Assembly: GCA_965230045.1 (NCBI GenBank) | Contig: OZ245940.1 | Span: forward strand, 2,604,001 to 2,668,000 | Reading direction: 5' to 3' | DNA length: 64,000 bases | Source: G963662905 sp965230045 | GTDB taxonomy: Bacteria; Bacteroidota; Bacteroidia; Bacteroidales; WRLA01 | In this document: in pieces, positions 19,301 through 25,371 of the stretch | Numbering within the stretch: position 1 is the first letter of the stretch | Layout: every line of letters begins with the position of its first letter | Translations under genes and position numbers: made by a program | Notes under the pieces: model-generated | Databases searched by the model: none | What the model saw: the letters and a program-made list of their open reading frames with translations, nothing else | Told to the model about the DNA's origin: nothing

Positions 19301-19630
19301 AGATTGCAAGATGTATAGGTTTGAAATTGATTTTCCGTCACCATCATAGGTGCCTGTGAATTCTGTAGTATTGTTTCCGATTGGTATAAATCCTTCTCCG
19401 CCATTGTAAAAATCGCCACCTGATTCGAAATCTGCATCGGTAAAAGTGATGTTTGCTGTTTGCTTGAAGTGCTTCGACCATTCACCTGAATGTTCTGACA
19501 GGTATTTTAAATCAGTTTTATTGGCAATTTGGTAGGGGTCACCCGATGTGCCCGATCCGCCGCTGTAAGATTGTGCAAATATTAATATCTGAAAAGAAAG
19601 GAAGATTGAAATGATTATTAGTTTTTTCAT
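13376..19630 (-). CDS. Giant GLUG/beta-helix surface protein with T9SS type A tail
   Basis: A 2084-residue protein. Signal peptide MKKLIIISIFLSFQILIFAQ; a GLUG-repeat module (about 20-430: SGTSGDPYQIANKTDLKYLS, then VGGLVGY-type repeats). A right-handed beta-helix follows (about 640-960, NNSTVSSC, ISNSTVSGN) ending in a choice-of-anchor-Q-like segment (SPLIDDSYTDQRGVV). Next are beta-strand repeats rich in GTLTL/GSLNL motifs (about 1000-1560), then the shared middle domain and sorting tail (end TKKIIVE). A stretch of about 85 residues occurs twice (see the repeats at 16352 and 18032). Probably a cell-surface adhesin exported by T9SS; the ligand is unknown. A MITE-A copy lies about 115 bp upstream of the start codon, between this gene and the small gene at 20004. 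Confidence 0.9.
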   Translation of the reverse strand: MKKLIIISIFLSFQILIFAQSYSGGSGTSGDPYQIANKTDLKYLSEHSGEWSKHFKQTANITFTDADFESGGDFYNGGEGFIPIGNNTTEFTGTYDGDGKSISNLYILQSTSSASYLGLFGKTNNATLTNINLVDAYVNGSYSTSNYIGGIVGYSTGTTSISGCTSNGDFLGYRHVGALVGRLNTSESEVSNCSSSGNVTGNADVSGLYYFGGLVGLSHGSIESSYSSATVYGYKSKNIGGLVGYNDGSISRCFATGNVSATDGGGGYAGGLVGNMYTGGHISECYATGDVISGYEMTGGLVGRVRGESITIENCYSLGDVTRTHWSEGTFGGFCGYVYQDGGSLTIKNCYSIGSVYYTGDDDPDDKGFCGEDVVYPTYTHNFFDSQASNQTTSGENSATAKNTTQMTTQNTFTNWNFNTVWQISPDVNNGYPTLQSVVQPVTEYYYRTTADGGEWEVDFADYTWTRSLTIDGSYESTYIAPTVENSALVTIVDGATVTVASNVEIDQTIVASGASLVINSGYTLTIADGDGTDLTSDGTLDINGTLSIGTANLDANGNFDATGGNLTFTDAGSLNLGGTVTSLGTFTKATSTVTYDGGNQTVAAVDYNIVSFSGSSSEATKTFADGTTSVAQEVELTDDITLTGSSADAVTVQVTTPGTTDSRVFMIEATGKTINISNLTIKGGDISSHGDTEPGWGGSIYNKAGALVLNQVTVSGSKAAFGGGIFAIRSGDVETTINNSTVSSCVATDDGGGIYGWSGIYSINNSLISGNICSGEGGGIMIVGSANGVATTEIANSTIYGNTATSGGGGILIDSYHATYASNVTISNSTVSGNVVTENNAGGGIRIQNSICSLTARNTILSGNTINNGAAQNDYYYSSGTLTDNGYNVVEYQDGSSTGAGKTFTAASNYIYSGSGNTWNHDGGSIEGSLNLSANLAENGGPTQTLALTEGSFAAASSSSGIPPANNWNNSPLIDDSYTDQRGVVRAANQNTSIGAYSENYTLYYYKSTADGGEWDVDFADYTWTRSLTIDGFYEDTYIAPTVGNSALVTIVDGATVTIASDVEIDQTIVASGASLVINSGYTLTIADGDGTDLTVNGALDMDGGTLTVSSGATLSYGSSSSLIYSDVSSSQTTTTHELPASGCVNVQILNEQGLTLGASTTISGDLYLDWACTFAIGANNFTAEGNTDINGGLTLSTGTYAANGAFDATGGSVIFIGAAALELGGTVSGLGTFTCGTGTTEYKGTADQSVYGCTYHTLAFSGGATKTATDAVITNSLTTSNENFNLILKGDGTTIANAVNFQNTGTLTLGDATSDEFSFEGGISIAETGPSAVSLQGTLQTSDAKAAGDIVLRRTTITGDATINSFSHGIDIYDNLVINDGVTLTVEGNRPPPNMAIYFHGTINSGAGGTGNLTLNSDWMIKLADDIGGTDALGTLTLANGFVEWTNPDITLENLLINQGGFVSDYSSGNMYAGNITIASGASFKGANTYGSINVSGNWTNNGTYSHQDGTVIFYGTGTSIISGSTGFYNFTCNTAGKTLKFDAEEGKSQTVSNYFNITGTSENPVVISATAAGNAASINVTNANVSYTDVTDSQNSGNTIYATNSTDNGNNTGWFFGDEGEYIWAGRTSTDWNTATNWAHNEVPNELTDNVLIPDEDNDPIISSAVGATCNNLTVNANAVLTINPGGSLITNGTINNNGTINIERSITDDIWHLIASPVSNATAAMFEGNYLQYYDEGWQDITNLTTTLTPAQGYSFWSVAETTSTTYTFTGDPNTGNQSHAITGNTWNLLGNPYPSPIDWAQLDDSYGAVYYWDPVALNNKSWNNGEGSGVQYVPAMQGFWIKPASSGTFSLNNAKRTHSGSSNYYKNKTALPYSIELQVDAQNNYYDQLFIVLDENTTEAFDFQYDAWKLFTSSEQVPQLYSFTGTKRLSIDRRPQCDQIPLGFYCSESGPFSITANEMTDFSKLILEDTKLNIFHDLTQGAYTFDWSLNDDETRFKLHLNTTAVEEINGSAVQAYVAGGNIIIQSESPAESITLTDIAGRTLGVWKSTESIPAPSSTGVYLVTVETDHKRITKKIIVE
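16352..16605 (-). repeat. Intragenic repeat unit, copy 1
   Basis: 254 nt nearly identical to 18032-18285 (offset exactly 1680 nt, in frame). It encodes WEVDFADYTWTRSLTIDG, then SALVTIVDGATVT, then GASLVINSGYTLTIADGDGT. Only a handful of base differences were seen, so the duplication is recent or maintained by conversion. Confidence 0.85.
18032..18285 (-). repeat. Intragenic repeat unit, copy 2
   Basis: The partner of 16352-16605 inside the same giant gene. The two units bracket the beta-helix and choice-of-anchor region, so recombination between them would delete 1680 nt (560 codons) without breaking the frame. Confidence 0.85.
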
Positions 19631-19745
19631 AATTAGATTCTTTAAGTATTTTGATTGTCTTAACTTTTAGGTATAATAATATTCGATGCCAGAAATGCAC
19701 TTCGACAGCTTTACCACATCGCAGCATAATGAAGATAATGCTTCA

Positions 19746-19950
19746 TTAACCTGAATAATTCATAAAATATTCTATTGCGAGCACAAACCGCTGCAATAGA
19801 AAGGAATGCTATCTTTTTGGTGCTCAAAATAGCTATGGCTATTCCTGTGCGCCAAAAATATGCGCTCCCTTTCTCTTATTGCGTTTTGTGCTTGGTCACT
19901 GAGTATATCGAATGTGCTCATGACGAAATTTCATGAATTAATCAGGTTAA
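19746..19950. mobile_element. MITE-A copy 2 (IS1380-like ends), intact
   Basis: A 197-bp element (19750-19946) flanked by TTAA (19746-19749 and 19947-19950). It has the same ends as copy 1 and an identical right 131 nt; the left part differs at scattered bases (for example CATAAAATATTCTATTGCGAG). It lies between the small gene at 20004 and the giant gene at 19630. Confidence 0.85.
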
Positions 19951-20003
19951 ACCGATGCCTCGGATATTCTGAACCAAAATACTGATTTAAAGGCGAATTT
20001 GGA

Positions 20004-20237
20004 TTAATCGTTGAGTTTCTTTAATCTACTGGCATAAATCCTTTTTATACCATATCCTGCGCCCAATACCAGCAGGATACCGATGCCGCCACCAATAGCA
20101 GCGCCGCCACCAACTGGGCTGTTGCCGGATCCGGCCTGCGTGGGGTTAACATCGCCATTGGGATGTGGCGGGTCTTCTTGTGCGTTTGCACCAAAAAACA
20201 TGATAGCAATTGCGAGTGTTGCGATAAATTTTTTCAT
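20004..20237 (-). CDS. Small secreted protein with Gly-rich/TM/basic C-terminus (paralogue)
   Basis: A 77-residue protein starting at the ATG at 20237. A longer in-frame start at 20264 would place charged residues before the signal peptide and is less likely. It has signal peptide MKKFIATLAIAIMFFGANAQ, a DPPHPNGD linker, then SPVGGGAAIGGGIGILLVLG, a hydrophobic helix, and a basic tail (KRIYASRLKKLND). It aligns along its whole length with the protein at 12620-12844. PVGGGAxIGxGI, then LGAxYGxK, is the conserved core. The upstream region is also duplicated (20313-20448 against 13117-13262), but here no MITE separates promoter and start codon. Function unknown; possibly a sorting tag or a single-pass membrane peptide. 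Confidence 0.75.
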   Translation of the reverse strand: MKKFIATLAIAIMFFGANAQEDPPHPNGDVNPTQAGSGNSPVGGGAAIGGGIGILLVLGAGYGIKRIYASRLKKLND

Positions 20238-20285
20238 AAGTTTTGCTTTTTTAAAGGTTATCAATCATTGCTCTTTTATGATAAC

Positions 20286-20293
20286 CAAATGTA
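20286..20293 (-). promoter_or_regulatory. Candidate -7 box TACATTTG of the small gene
   Basis: Matches TAnnTTTG on the minus strand, 48 bp upstream of the ATG at 20237. It aligns with TATATTTG at 13090-13097, upstream of the paralogue, and this conservation is the main support. No convincing -33 box at standard spacing. Confidence 0.45.
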
Positions 20294-20312
20294 CAAAATA
20301 CAGCAGCAAATA

Positions 20313-20448
20313 CTGTCCATATTTTGGACAAAAAACTGCACAAAAACTGCACAAAAGGGCATAAATGGCATTTTTTTGTGTGTTTTGGGTAGAAAAGATG
20401 ATGATTCGGAGAAATAAATTACAAAGCAGAGGATCTACTCATCCGATG
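20313..20448. repeat. Duplicated upstream region, copy 2
   Basis: Partner of 13117-13262. It contains the tandem CTGCACAAAAACTGCACAAAA and the GATGATTCGGAGAAATAAATT block, and runs into the ATCCGATGACT palindrome. It lies about 75 bp upstream of the small gene at 20237. Confidence 0.75.
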
Positions 20449-20469
20449 ACTTGGAGTCATCGGATGAGT
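20437..20469. repeat. ATCCGATGACT palindrome, copy 3 (inverted)
   Basis: Perfect 15-bp arms (20437-20451 and 20455-20469) around TGG. The loop is the complement of CCA in copies 1 and 2, so this copy is inverted. Two half-copies follow (ATCATCGGATGAGTT and CCATCGGATGCGTG, up to about 20516). It lies just beyond the 3' end of the TPR-LuxR gene. Confidence 0.85.
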
Positions 20470-20527
20470 GAATAGCGATCATCGGATGAGTTAGATTTCA
20501 ACCATCGGATGCGTGAAATAAGGGCAG

Positions 20528-22111
20528 CTATAAATTTTTGCTGAAATCAAGCAAAAAAGCATGGAGATTGTTTTCACGGTCCAGGCCGAGCTTGTTCCTT
20601 AACCTGTGGCGCGCCACTTCCACCGAGCGGCTTGACTTGGATAAAATATCTGAAATTTCTTTAGTGCTCAGGTTCATCAAAATGAGATAGCACAGGCGTT
20701 TATCGTTAGTAGTAAGCTCCGGATGTTCCTTGCTGAGTTTTTTGATAAACGAGCTGTTGCCCGACGAATAAAGGAGTTCAAACTCCTCCCAAATATTTCC
20801 ATTGAGCTGTTGTGCGATTTTTTTTTCAATATGTGTGAGTTCAACCAAGGCATTTTCTGTGTCCTTGCTTTTGTTCAAATGAATCAAATCCTTTCGGATA
20901 TTCATCAAGAATTCGTTTGATTGCGACAGTGCTGTGAGTTTGGCGGCCAGATGGGCCTCGTTTTTATCTAACTGTGTTTTCAGGGCTTTGCTTTCGGCTT
21001 CTTTTGCCTTGAGTTCGAGCTGTGTGTTTTGAAGCTTTAAGGCTTGCGATTCGTTCCGGCTATTTTGTAAATCCTTTTCGGATTTGAGCAGTTTTTTATT
21101 TTGCCGCAGGAAATATAAAATAAGCACAAAACCAAGGATCAGAATAATTGCGGCTATGGTCAGCAGACGTGATAAGCGTATCAGGAAAAATTGATCTTCA
21201 TTAAGGCCGGAAATTATTTCTGAATCTTTGTTATGTTGGTAGTTTAGTATTAATTCTTTTGCAATCAGGTTTTTGAGAATTGCAGATTTGCTGTATTTTA
21301 TTTTTTCCAATTCAGATTTCATGCGATGTTCCTGAATGCTGTCGCCCATATTTCCGTAAATATTTGCCATAGTTTCAAGGCTGATCGCAGTGAAAACCTC
21401 ATCATCTTTCTCCCAGGACAGCTTGTGGCATTCTTGGGCGTATTTCAGGGCTGCTTCATAATTGCCTTTTTGATCATAGGCAAAGGCCAGGTTGTTCAAA
21501 AGGGCCGGATCACTTGGGAGTTTTGCTGATTTTCGGATCTTTAATGCGCTGTCGAGCTGGATTATCGCTTCATCAATTATATGTTTTTGCAGATATATGC
21601 CCCCGGTGATATTTAATAAATTGGAAATGAGAGCAGCATCTTTTTTTGTGCTGATAGCCAACGCATCATGCGCATAATGCTTCGCAGAATCCAGAAATTG
21701 GATGTCTTTGTTTTTGTGAAAATAGAGTTCGTAATAAATTGCCGATAGGGTAAAAAATGCTCGTGCTTTTGTTTGGTCATCCAATTGCATAGGTTGTTTT
21801 AAAAACGATTGCAGAAAATTGATCCCTTCTGTGTAATTTCCTGTAGATCGCAGATAATCAGCGATTTTTATTCTTGTCCGGGCTTCAGATGCGGTATTGT
21901 TTTGTCGGGAATAATACTCGAAAGAATCGAGGAGATTGTGTATGTATTTATGCTCCTCAAGGAAATCCCTGTATTGCGGATCGATCAGGTGCATCCGGCT
22001 ATCCGCTTCTGCTTTCCCTTTTCTGTGATTTTCTTTGATTCCTGTATGGGTACAAGATGCTATAATGCTTGCAAGAAGTATATAAAAAAATATGTGGCTT
22101 AAACTCTGCAT
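20528..22111 (-). CDS. TPR regulator with membrane helix and LuxR-type HTH
   Basis: A 527-residue protein. The N-terminus (MQSLSHIFFYILLASIIASC) has a lipobox-like IASC, so it may be lipid-anchored or use a signal anchor. Residues about 50-290 are helical TPR-like repeats (YTEGINFLQSFLKQP, NYEAALKYAQECHKLSWEKD). A transmembrane helix follows (about 312-332), then a coiled coil (about 335-400). The C-terminal HTH (about 465-527) has TTNDKRLCYLILMNLSTKEI and SRSVEVARHRLRNKLGL, matching the GerE/LuxR helix-turn-helix. This layout is a known one-component sensor type in Bacteroidota: periplasmic TPR sensing with a cytoplasmic DNA-binding domain. A 12-bp inverted repeat lies just upstream of the start. 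Its neighbours suggest control of surface-protein genes, which is only inference. Confidence 0.85.
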   Translation of the reverse strand: MQSLSHIFFYILLASIIASCTHTGIKENHRKGKAEADSRMHLIDPQYRDFLEEHKYIHNLLDSFEYYSRQNNTASEARTRIKIADYLRSTGNYTEGINFLQSFLKQPMQLDDQTKARAFFTLSAIYYELYFHKNKDIQFLDSAKHYAHDALAISTKKDAALISNLLNITGGIYLQKHIIDEAIIQLDSALKIRKSAKLPSDPALLNNLAFAYDQKGNYEAALKYAQECHKLSWEKDDEVFTAISLETMANIYGNMGDSIQEHRMKSELEKIKYSKSAILKNLIAKELILNYQHNKDSEIISGLNEDQFFLIRLSRLLTIAAIILILGFVLILYFLRQNKKLLKSEKDLQNSRNESQALKLQNTQLELKAKEAESKALKTQLDKNEAHLAAKLTALSQSNEFLMNIRKDLIHLNKSKDTENALVELTHIEKKIAQQLNGNIWEEFELLYSSGNSSFIKKLSKEHPELTTNDKRLCYLILMNLSTKEISDILSKSSRSVEVARHRLRNKLGLDRENNLHAFLLDFSKNL

Positions 22112-22121
22112 TTAAAATATA

Positions 22122-22164
22122 ATTTGTTATGCAACCAAAAAAATATAGTTGGTGCATAACAAAT
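22122..22164. promoter_or_regulatory. Inverted repeat upstream of TPR-LuxR gene
   Basis: ATTTGTTATGCA (22122-22133) and TGCATAACAAAT (22153-22164) are perfect complements separated by 19 bp, starting 11 bp before the ATG. The arms extend imperfectly (ACCAA against TTGGT). It could be an operator for autoregulation or a 5' leader hairpin; the sequence alone cannot decide. Confidence 0.55.
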
Positions 22165-22220
22165 ATAGAAAAAAGGTGGGACCTTGTCCTTAAACCCTGG
22201 CTTTTTTGTTGACAGGAGGT

Positions 22221-22604
22221 TTAACCTGCCTTATTCGCAAAATATTTTATAGAGGTCAGTAGATAAGTACATAGAATGATTTATTCTCGTGAATAAATAG
22301 ATTTCTCCTCCCGCTGGTCGTCGAAATGACTGTTTATTAATTGTTTTGGCAAAGGCGGCTTACGGTCACTGAGCGTCCTGTGGTGAGCGTAGCCGAACCA
22401 AGTCGAAGTGCGCCGCCTTTGCCACTTGAACACAACAAAAGGTCATTTCGATGCCGAAGCTTCGGCAGAGAAATCTATGTTACTCAATAACAAATCATTA
22501 TCGTTTTTATGATTTGCCAAAACTAATATGCACCTACATACTGACCTCTAATATTTTATTACGCGACCAAATCGCTGTAATAGAAAGGAATGCTGACTTT
22601 TTGG
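22221..22604. mobile_element. MITE-A copy 4, interrupted and 3'-truncated
   Basis: TTAA at 22221-22224, then CCTGCCTTATTCGC... to 22250, resuming at 22560 with TACGCGACCAAATCGCTGTA and running to TTTTTGG at 22604. Joined, these halves follow the first about 75 bp of MITE-A copy 2 closely, including AATAGAAAGGAATGCT. A 299-bp element splits it, and a MITE-B element replaces its right half. Confidence 0.75.
22251..22549. mobile_element. MITE-C: 299-bp palindromic element with 10-bp duplication
   Basis: The ends AGAGGTCAGTAGATAAGT and ACCTACATACTGACCT(CT) are inverted repeats. The element is flanked by AATATTTTAT on both sides (22241-22250 and 22550-22559), a 10-bp target duplication within a MITE-A copy. 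The interior is a long imperfect hairpin. Arms include ATAGATTTCTC/GAGAAATCTAT, CGAAATGAC/GTCATTTCG and GGCAAAGGCGGC/GCCGCCTTTGCC around GGTCACTGAGC...GTCGAAGTGC. No coding capacity. A relative without these outer ends is at 48890-49093. Confidence 0.75.
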
Positions 22605-22723
22605 TTTTTGTCCATAATGTCTCCCGAAGCTTCGGGATTATTCTTGTACTGAAAGCAAGTTGTAGCGTCCTGATATAGGTTGACCAGAATTACAATTAGA
22701 AGTCAACTAAATCAAGGATTAAA

Positions 22724-23101
22724 ATGAAGAGAAGAACAAAGATGAACTACCCAGAAGATTTCAAGCTTCGTGTAGTTAAAGAAGTGTTATCAGGTAAGTA
22801 CAGCAAAGAAGAGGCGCGGCGTATTTACGGTATTCAGAGTAATTGTGCAATTTTGTACTGGATTCGCCAGTTTAGTGGCCAATCGAATTACAGAGAAGGG
22901 GGCATATCCCGAATAAATCCAGAGCTAATGGAAAACAAGAAACAAGAAATAGATAAGGATCAGGAGATCAGGGACCTTCAAGCTCAGTTAAAGAAGGAGC
23001 AGCTCAGGGCCGACCTGTGGCAAAAGATGGTGGATGTAGCAGAAGAAGAATTAAAAATTGATATCAGAAAAAAGTATGGAGCCAAGCTGTCCAACAACTA
23101 A
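22724..23101 (+). CDS. IS3 OrfA (HTH DNA-binding protein)
   Basis: A 125-residue IS3-family OrfA. An N-terminal helix-turn-helix (about residues 8-55: YPEDFKLRVVKEVLSGKYSK, then ARRIYGI and YWIRQF) binds the IS ends, and a C-terminal leucine-zipper-like coiled coil (about 75-115) drives multimerisation. The frame overlaps orfB. The heptamer A-AAA-AAG (23068-23074), in the correct phase, is the canonical IS3 slippery site. A -1 shift there gives OrfAB, the functional transposase, joined as DIRKK to VWSQAVQQL. Both proteins together mobilise the element. Start ATG at 22724, 63 bp inside the left end. Confidence 0.92.
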   Translation: MKRRTKMNYPEDFKLRVVKEVLSGKYSKEEARRIYGIQSNCAILYWIRQFSGQSNYREGGISRINPELMENKKQEIDKDQEIRDLQAQLKKEQLRADLWQKMVDVAEEELKIDIRKKYGAKLSNN

Positions 23102-24018
23102 AAGCAGACAAAGGTTCGAGGACAACAATCAAAGACCTTTGCGGACTGCTTGGCTATAGCAAACAGGCATATTACAAGAATATTCGCCATAATGAAGAAT
23201 CTATTTACCAGGAAGACATAATTATTGAACTGATAAAATCAAAACGAAGGTTATGGAAAAAAGGGAGTGGCAGGAACTTGCTTTGCAGCTTGCAAGAAGA
23301 CTTAAAAGCCCACAATATCAGCATAGGGCGAGACCGTTTCTATGATTTGTTGCGCAGGCATGGTCTGTTGTTAAGAAAATCAAAGCGCAGGGCTTATACA
23401 ACAAACAGTTATCATCATTATCACAAGTATCCGAATTTGATAAGAGGTTTAATTCCCAATGGCCCTTCTCAGGTATTGGTTTCAGATATAACCTATGTTT
23501 GGATCAAGGGCAATGACAGTTTTGCTTATCTATCCCTTGTTACAGATATGTATTCTCGTAAAATAGTTGGATTTGATGTTAGTGGCTCATTAGAAGCTAC
23601 TGGCGCATTGAGGGCTTTAAAGAAAGCCACACGAGGGCTAAATGCACATGGGTGTATCCATCATTCAGACCGGGGCGTCCAATATTGTTGCGACAAATAC
23701 ATCAAACACCTTAATAAATGCCGTATGGCAATTAGCATGACGGAAAATGGGGATCCACTGGAAAACCCTATTGCAGAACGTGTTAACCGAACAATAAAAG
23801 AAGAATTTACCAATGACAAAACCATATCATTCAGTAGTTTGGCCGAAGCCAAAAAAGAACTTCCCCAATTTATAAACTTCTATAATACAAAGCGCCCACA
23901 CAGAAGTGTCGAAATGATGACCCCAGAGAAGGCTCATCAAAAAACAGGAGAACTTAAAAGGTGCTGGAAAACTTATTACAGAAAGCGTCCAGAAGTGGCA
24001 TTAGAAAAATTGAATTAA
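23062..24018 (+). CDS. IS3 OrfB (DDE transposase), expressed by -1 frameshift
   Basis: The frame is open from 23062 (after TGA 23059-23061) to TAA at 24018. It overlaps orfA by 40 nt, and the first methionines are well inside the domain, so translation is expected as OrfAB through A-AAA-AAG. An N-terminal HTH_21-like segment (RRLWKKGSGRNLLCSLQEDL, DRFYDLLRRHGLL) precedes an rve-type integrase core. Catalytic residues: D in VLVSDITYVW, D in CIHHSDRGVQY, and E in NPIAERVNRTIKEEF (DDE). The length is normal for the family and no internal stops were seen. It catalyses excision and integration of the IS3 element. Confidence 0.92.
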   Translation, partial: YQKKVWSQAVQQLKADKGSRTTIKDLCGLLGYSKQAYYKNIRHNEESIYQEDIIIELIKSKRRLWKKGSGRNLLCSLQEDLKAHNISIGRDRFYDLLRRHGLLLRKSKRRAYTTNSYHHYHKYPNLIRGLIPNGPSQVLVSDITYVWIKGNDSFAYLSLVTDMYSRKIVGFDVSGSLEATGALRALKKATRGLNAHGCIHHSDRGVQYCCDKYIKHLNKCRMAISMTENGDPLENPIAERVNRTIKEEFTNDKTISFSSLAEAKKELPQFINFYNTKRPHRSVEMMTPEKAHQKTGELKRCWKTYYRKRPEVALEKLN

Positions 24019-24034
24019 TATATTTGTCGAACAA

Positions 24035-24082
24035 ACTCTTTTTTCTTCTTTCCGGGGATCCCCGGAAAGAAGAAAAAAGAGT
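24035..24082 (+). terminator. Perfect 24-bp-arm hairpin at IS3 3' end
   Basis: The left arm 24035-24058 (ACTCTTTTTTCTTCTTTCCG then GGGA) is the exact complement of the right arm 24059-24082, with no unpaired centre. It lies 16 bp after the orfB stop and overlaps the inner bases of the right inverted repeat. Likely a terminator, or a block to read-through into the IS. Confidence 0.8.
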
Positions 24083-24442
24083 CAACCAAAATCAGGACGC
24101 TACAAGTCATCCCGCACAAAAGGGATCCCTTGTTTTCAATACCGTAAGCTTTCGGTAGAATGCACTTCGGCAGGCTTACTTCGGCAAGCTCAGCACAACG
24201 CATCGACCTCGAACATCCAGAATCAGAAACCCGACTTTATAGACAAAAAAAGTAAGAAATATTTTCTCCGCGAAGCACACGAATAAACGCTAAGAAGAAC
24301 ACTCTTCGCGCCCTTAGCGTTCTTCGCGGATAAAAAACAGCCTGTAAGGCTGAAGCAATTTGCTTTGATTCAGCTTGAAAATACTCATTGAGTAAAATGC
24401 GTTTGTCCTGGCAATGAGGAATGGCGATTTGTGGATTTTTGT

Positions 24443-24450
24443 TATCTTTG
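24443..24450 (+). promoter_or_regulatory. Candidate -7 box TATCTTTG upstream of Uma2 gene
   Basis: An exact TAnnTTTG match 19 bp before the ATG at 24470. A TTTG lies at 24428-24431, closer than the usual -33 position, so only the -7 element is proposed. The rest of 24108-24442 holds the MITE-B right half and an inverted repeat CCGCGAAG...CTTCGCGG (about 24269-24330). Confidence 0.4.
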
Positions 24451-24469
24451 TTAAAAGAATCTGAACGCC

Positions 24470-25060
24470 ATGGATACATTAAATCTGGATTTGAACAAGC
24501 GTTATACCTATGCCGATTACCTCACCTGGATGGATGATAAAAGGCGGGAGTTATTTGGTGGTTTTATAAAAATGATGACTCCCGCACCTTCAAGGAGGCA
24601 TCAAAAGGTTTCAACAAAACTGACCAGAATATTGGATACGTTTCTAGATGATAAAAAATGTGAAGTCTATCACGCGCCTTCAGACGTCCGCCTTCCGGAA
24701 AATAAAAAAGACAAAAACGATCAAACAATTTATACGGTTGTGCAGCCCGATATTTACGTGGTTTGTGATCTTTCAAAATTAGACGATAAAGGTTGCCTGG
24801 GCGCACCGGATTTGATCATCGAAATTGTGAGCCCAAAGAATTTAAGGCGTGATGTGAAAGATAAATTTGAGCTCTACCAACAGTATGGGGTGCGCGAATA
24901 CTGGATTGTAAACCCCAACGAAGAATATGTGAATGTTTTTGTGCTTGATGAAAACGGGAAATACCGGCTTGTGGGCATGTATCCCGGAGATGATGAAATC
25001 CCCGTAAACATATTCAATGGCGAGTTTGCCCTTGATCTGAAGGATGTTTTTGTGGATTAA
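24470..25060 (+). CDS. Uma2-family (DUF820) restriction-endonuclease-like protein
   Basis: A 196-residue Uma2 protein, a PD-(D/E)xK nuclease-fold family with many copies in Bacteroidota and Cyanobacteria. The family core is clear: ELFGGFIKMM near residues 28-37, VVQPDIYVVCD (about 91-101), PDLIIEIVSPKNLRRDVKDK (about 113-132, with the E-x-V catalytic strand), and KFELYQQYGVREYWIVNP (about 132-149). The cellular role of Uma2 proteins is poorly understood. They often sit near mobile elements, and here the gene directly follows an IS3/MITE cluster. It is a single-gene unit with its own candidate promoter; the full length suggests it is intact. Confidence 0.88.
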   Translation: MDTLNLDLNKRYTYADYLTWMDDKRRELFGGFIKMMTPAPSRRHQKVSTKLTRILDTFLDDKKCEVYHAPSDVRLPENKKDKNDQTIYTVVQPDIYVVCDLSKLDDKGCLGAPDLIIEIVSPKNLRRDVKDKFELYQQYGVREYWIVNPNEEYVNVFVLDENGKYRLVGMYPGDDEIPVNIFNGEFALDLKDVFVD

Positions 25061-25132
25061 GCTTGATAAAGGCCTGCAATAGGGAAAGCATAAACCCAAT
25101 GCTTACCGGATTTTTCACATGGTTTTAGTGTA

Positions 25133-25165
25133 ATTCATCGGGTGGCTCCATGTCATTGGATGAAT
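25133..25165. repeat. Degenerate ATCCGATGACT palindrome in 25061-25371 gap
   Basis: ATTCATCGGGTGGCTCCATG then TCATTGGATGAA keeps the CTCCA centre and most of the arms of the palindrome at 1664, 13272 and 20437, but with several substitutions. The remainder of the 311-bp gap before the histidine kinase is AT-rich. It has one near -7 sequence (TATCTTTA, 25319-25326) and nothing else I can identify. Confidence 0.55.
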
Positions 25166-25371
25166 GGTTGTTTACTGTATAGTGGCCTATCCCTTAGATC
25201 TGAACCGAAGCTTCCGCTCAGCTTTACAGTTTTGTAATCTTTTTAATTTGTTGACTATCAAATTCAGTGGTTTTCATTCTCCGTCAAAACATTTTTATCA
25301 TCAATCCCACAAAATGCTTATCTTTAGCAAAGATTTTATTATGGGCATTAAAGCTAAAAAGCATTTTAATT

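Larger units (their letters stand above)
22661..24104 (+). mobile_element. IS3-family insertion sequence, intact
   Basis: 1444 bp. Terminal inverted repeats TGTAGCGTCCTGATATAGGT (22661-22680, continuing to GTTGAC) and GTCAACCAAAATCAGGACGC to 24104 match at about 21 of 24 positions. 3-bp target duplication AGT at 22658-22660 and 24105-24107. It carries orfA and orfB with a -1 frameshift site and ends in a strong hairpin. It looks complete and possibly active. Confidence 0.9.
22605..24249. mobile_element. MITE-B copy 1, split by IS3 element
   Basis: The left end TTTTTGTCCATAATGTC (22605-22621) and the right end GACTTTATAGACAAAAA (24233-24249) are inverted repeats. The parts 22605-22660 and 24108-24249 share ATTCTTG-TATTGAA, TTTTCAATACC, GACCTCGAACAT and AACCCGACTTTAT blocks with the copy at 40128-40260 (opposite orientation). 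The element is interrupted by the IS3-family insertion with an AGT duplication. Confidence 0.65.

Noticed and set aside
24470..25060. Uma2 gene as part of a restriction-modification or defence operon
   Set aside because: No methyltransferase or other defence gene is adjacent; it stands alone between IS debris and a kinase.
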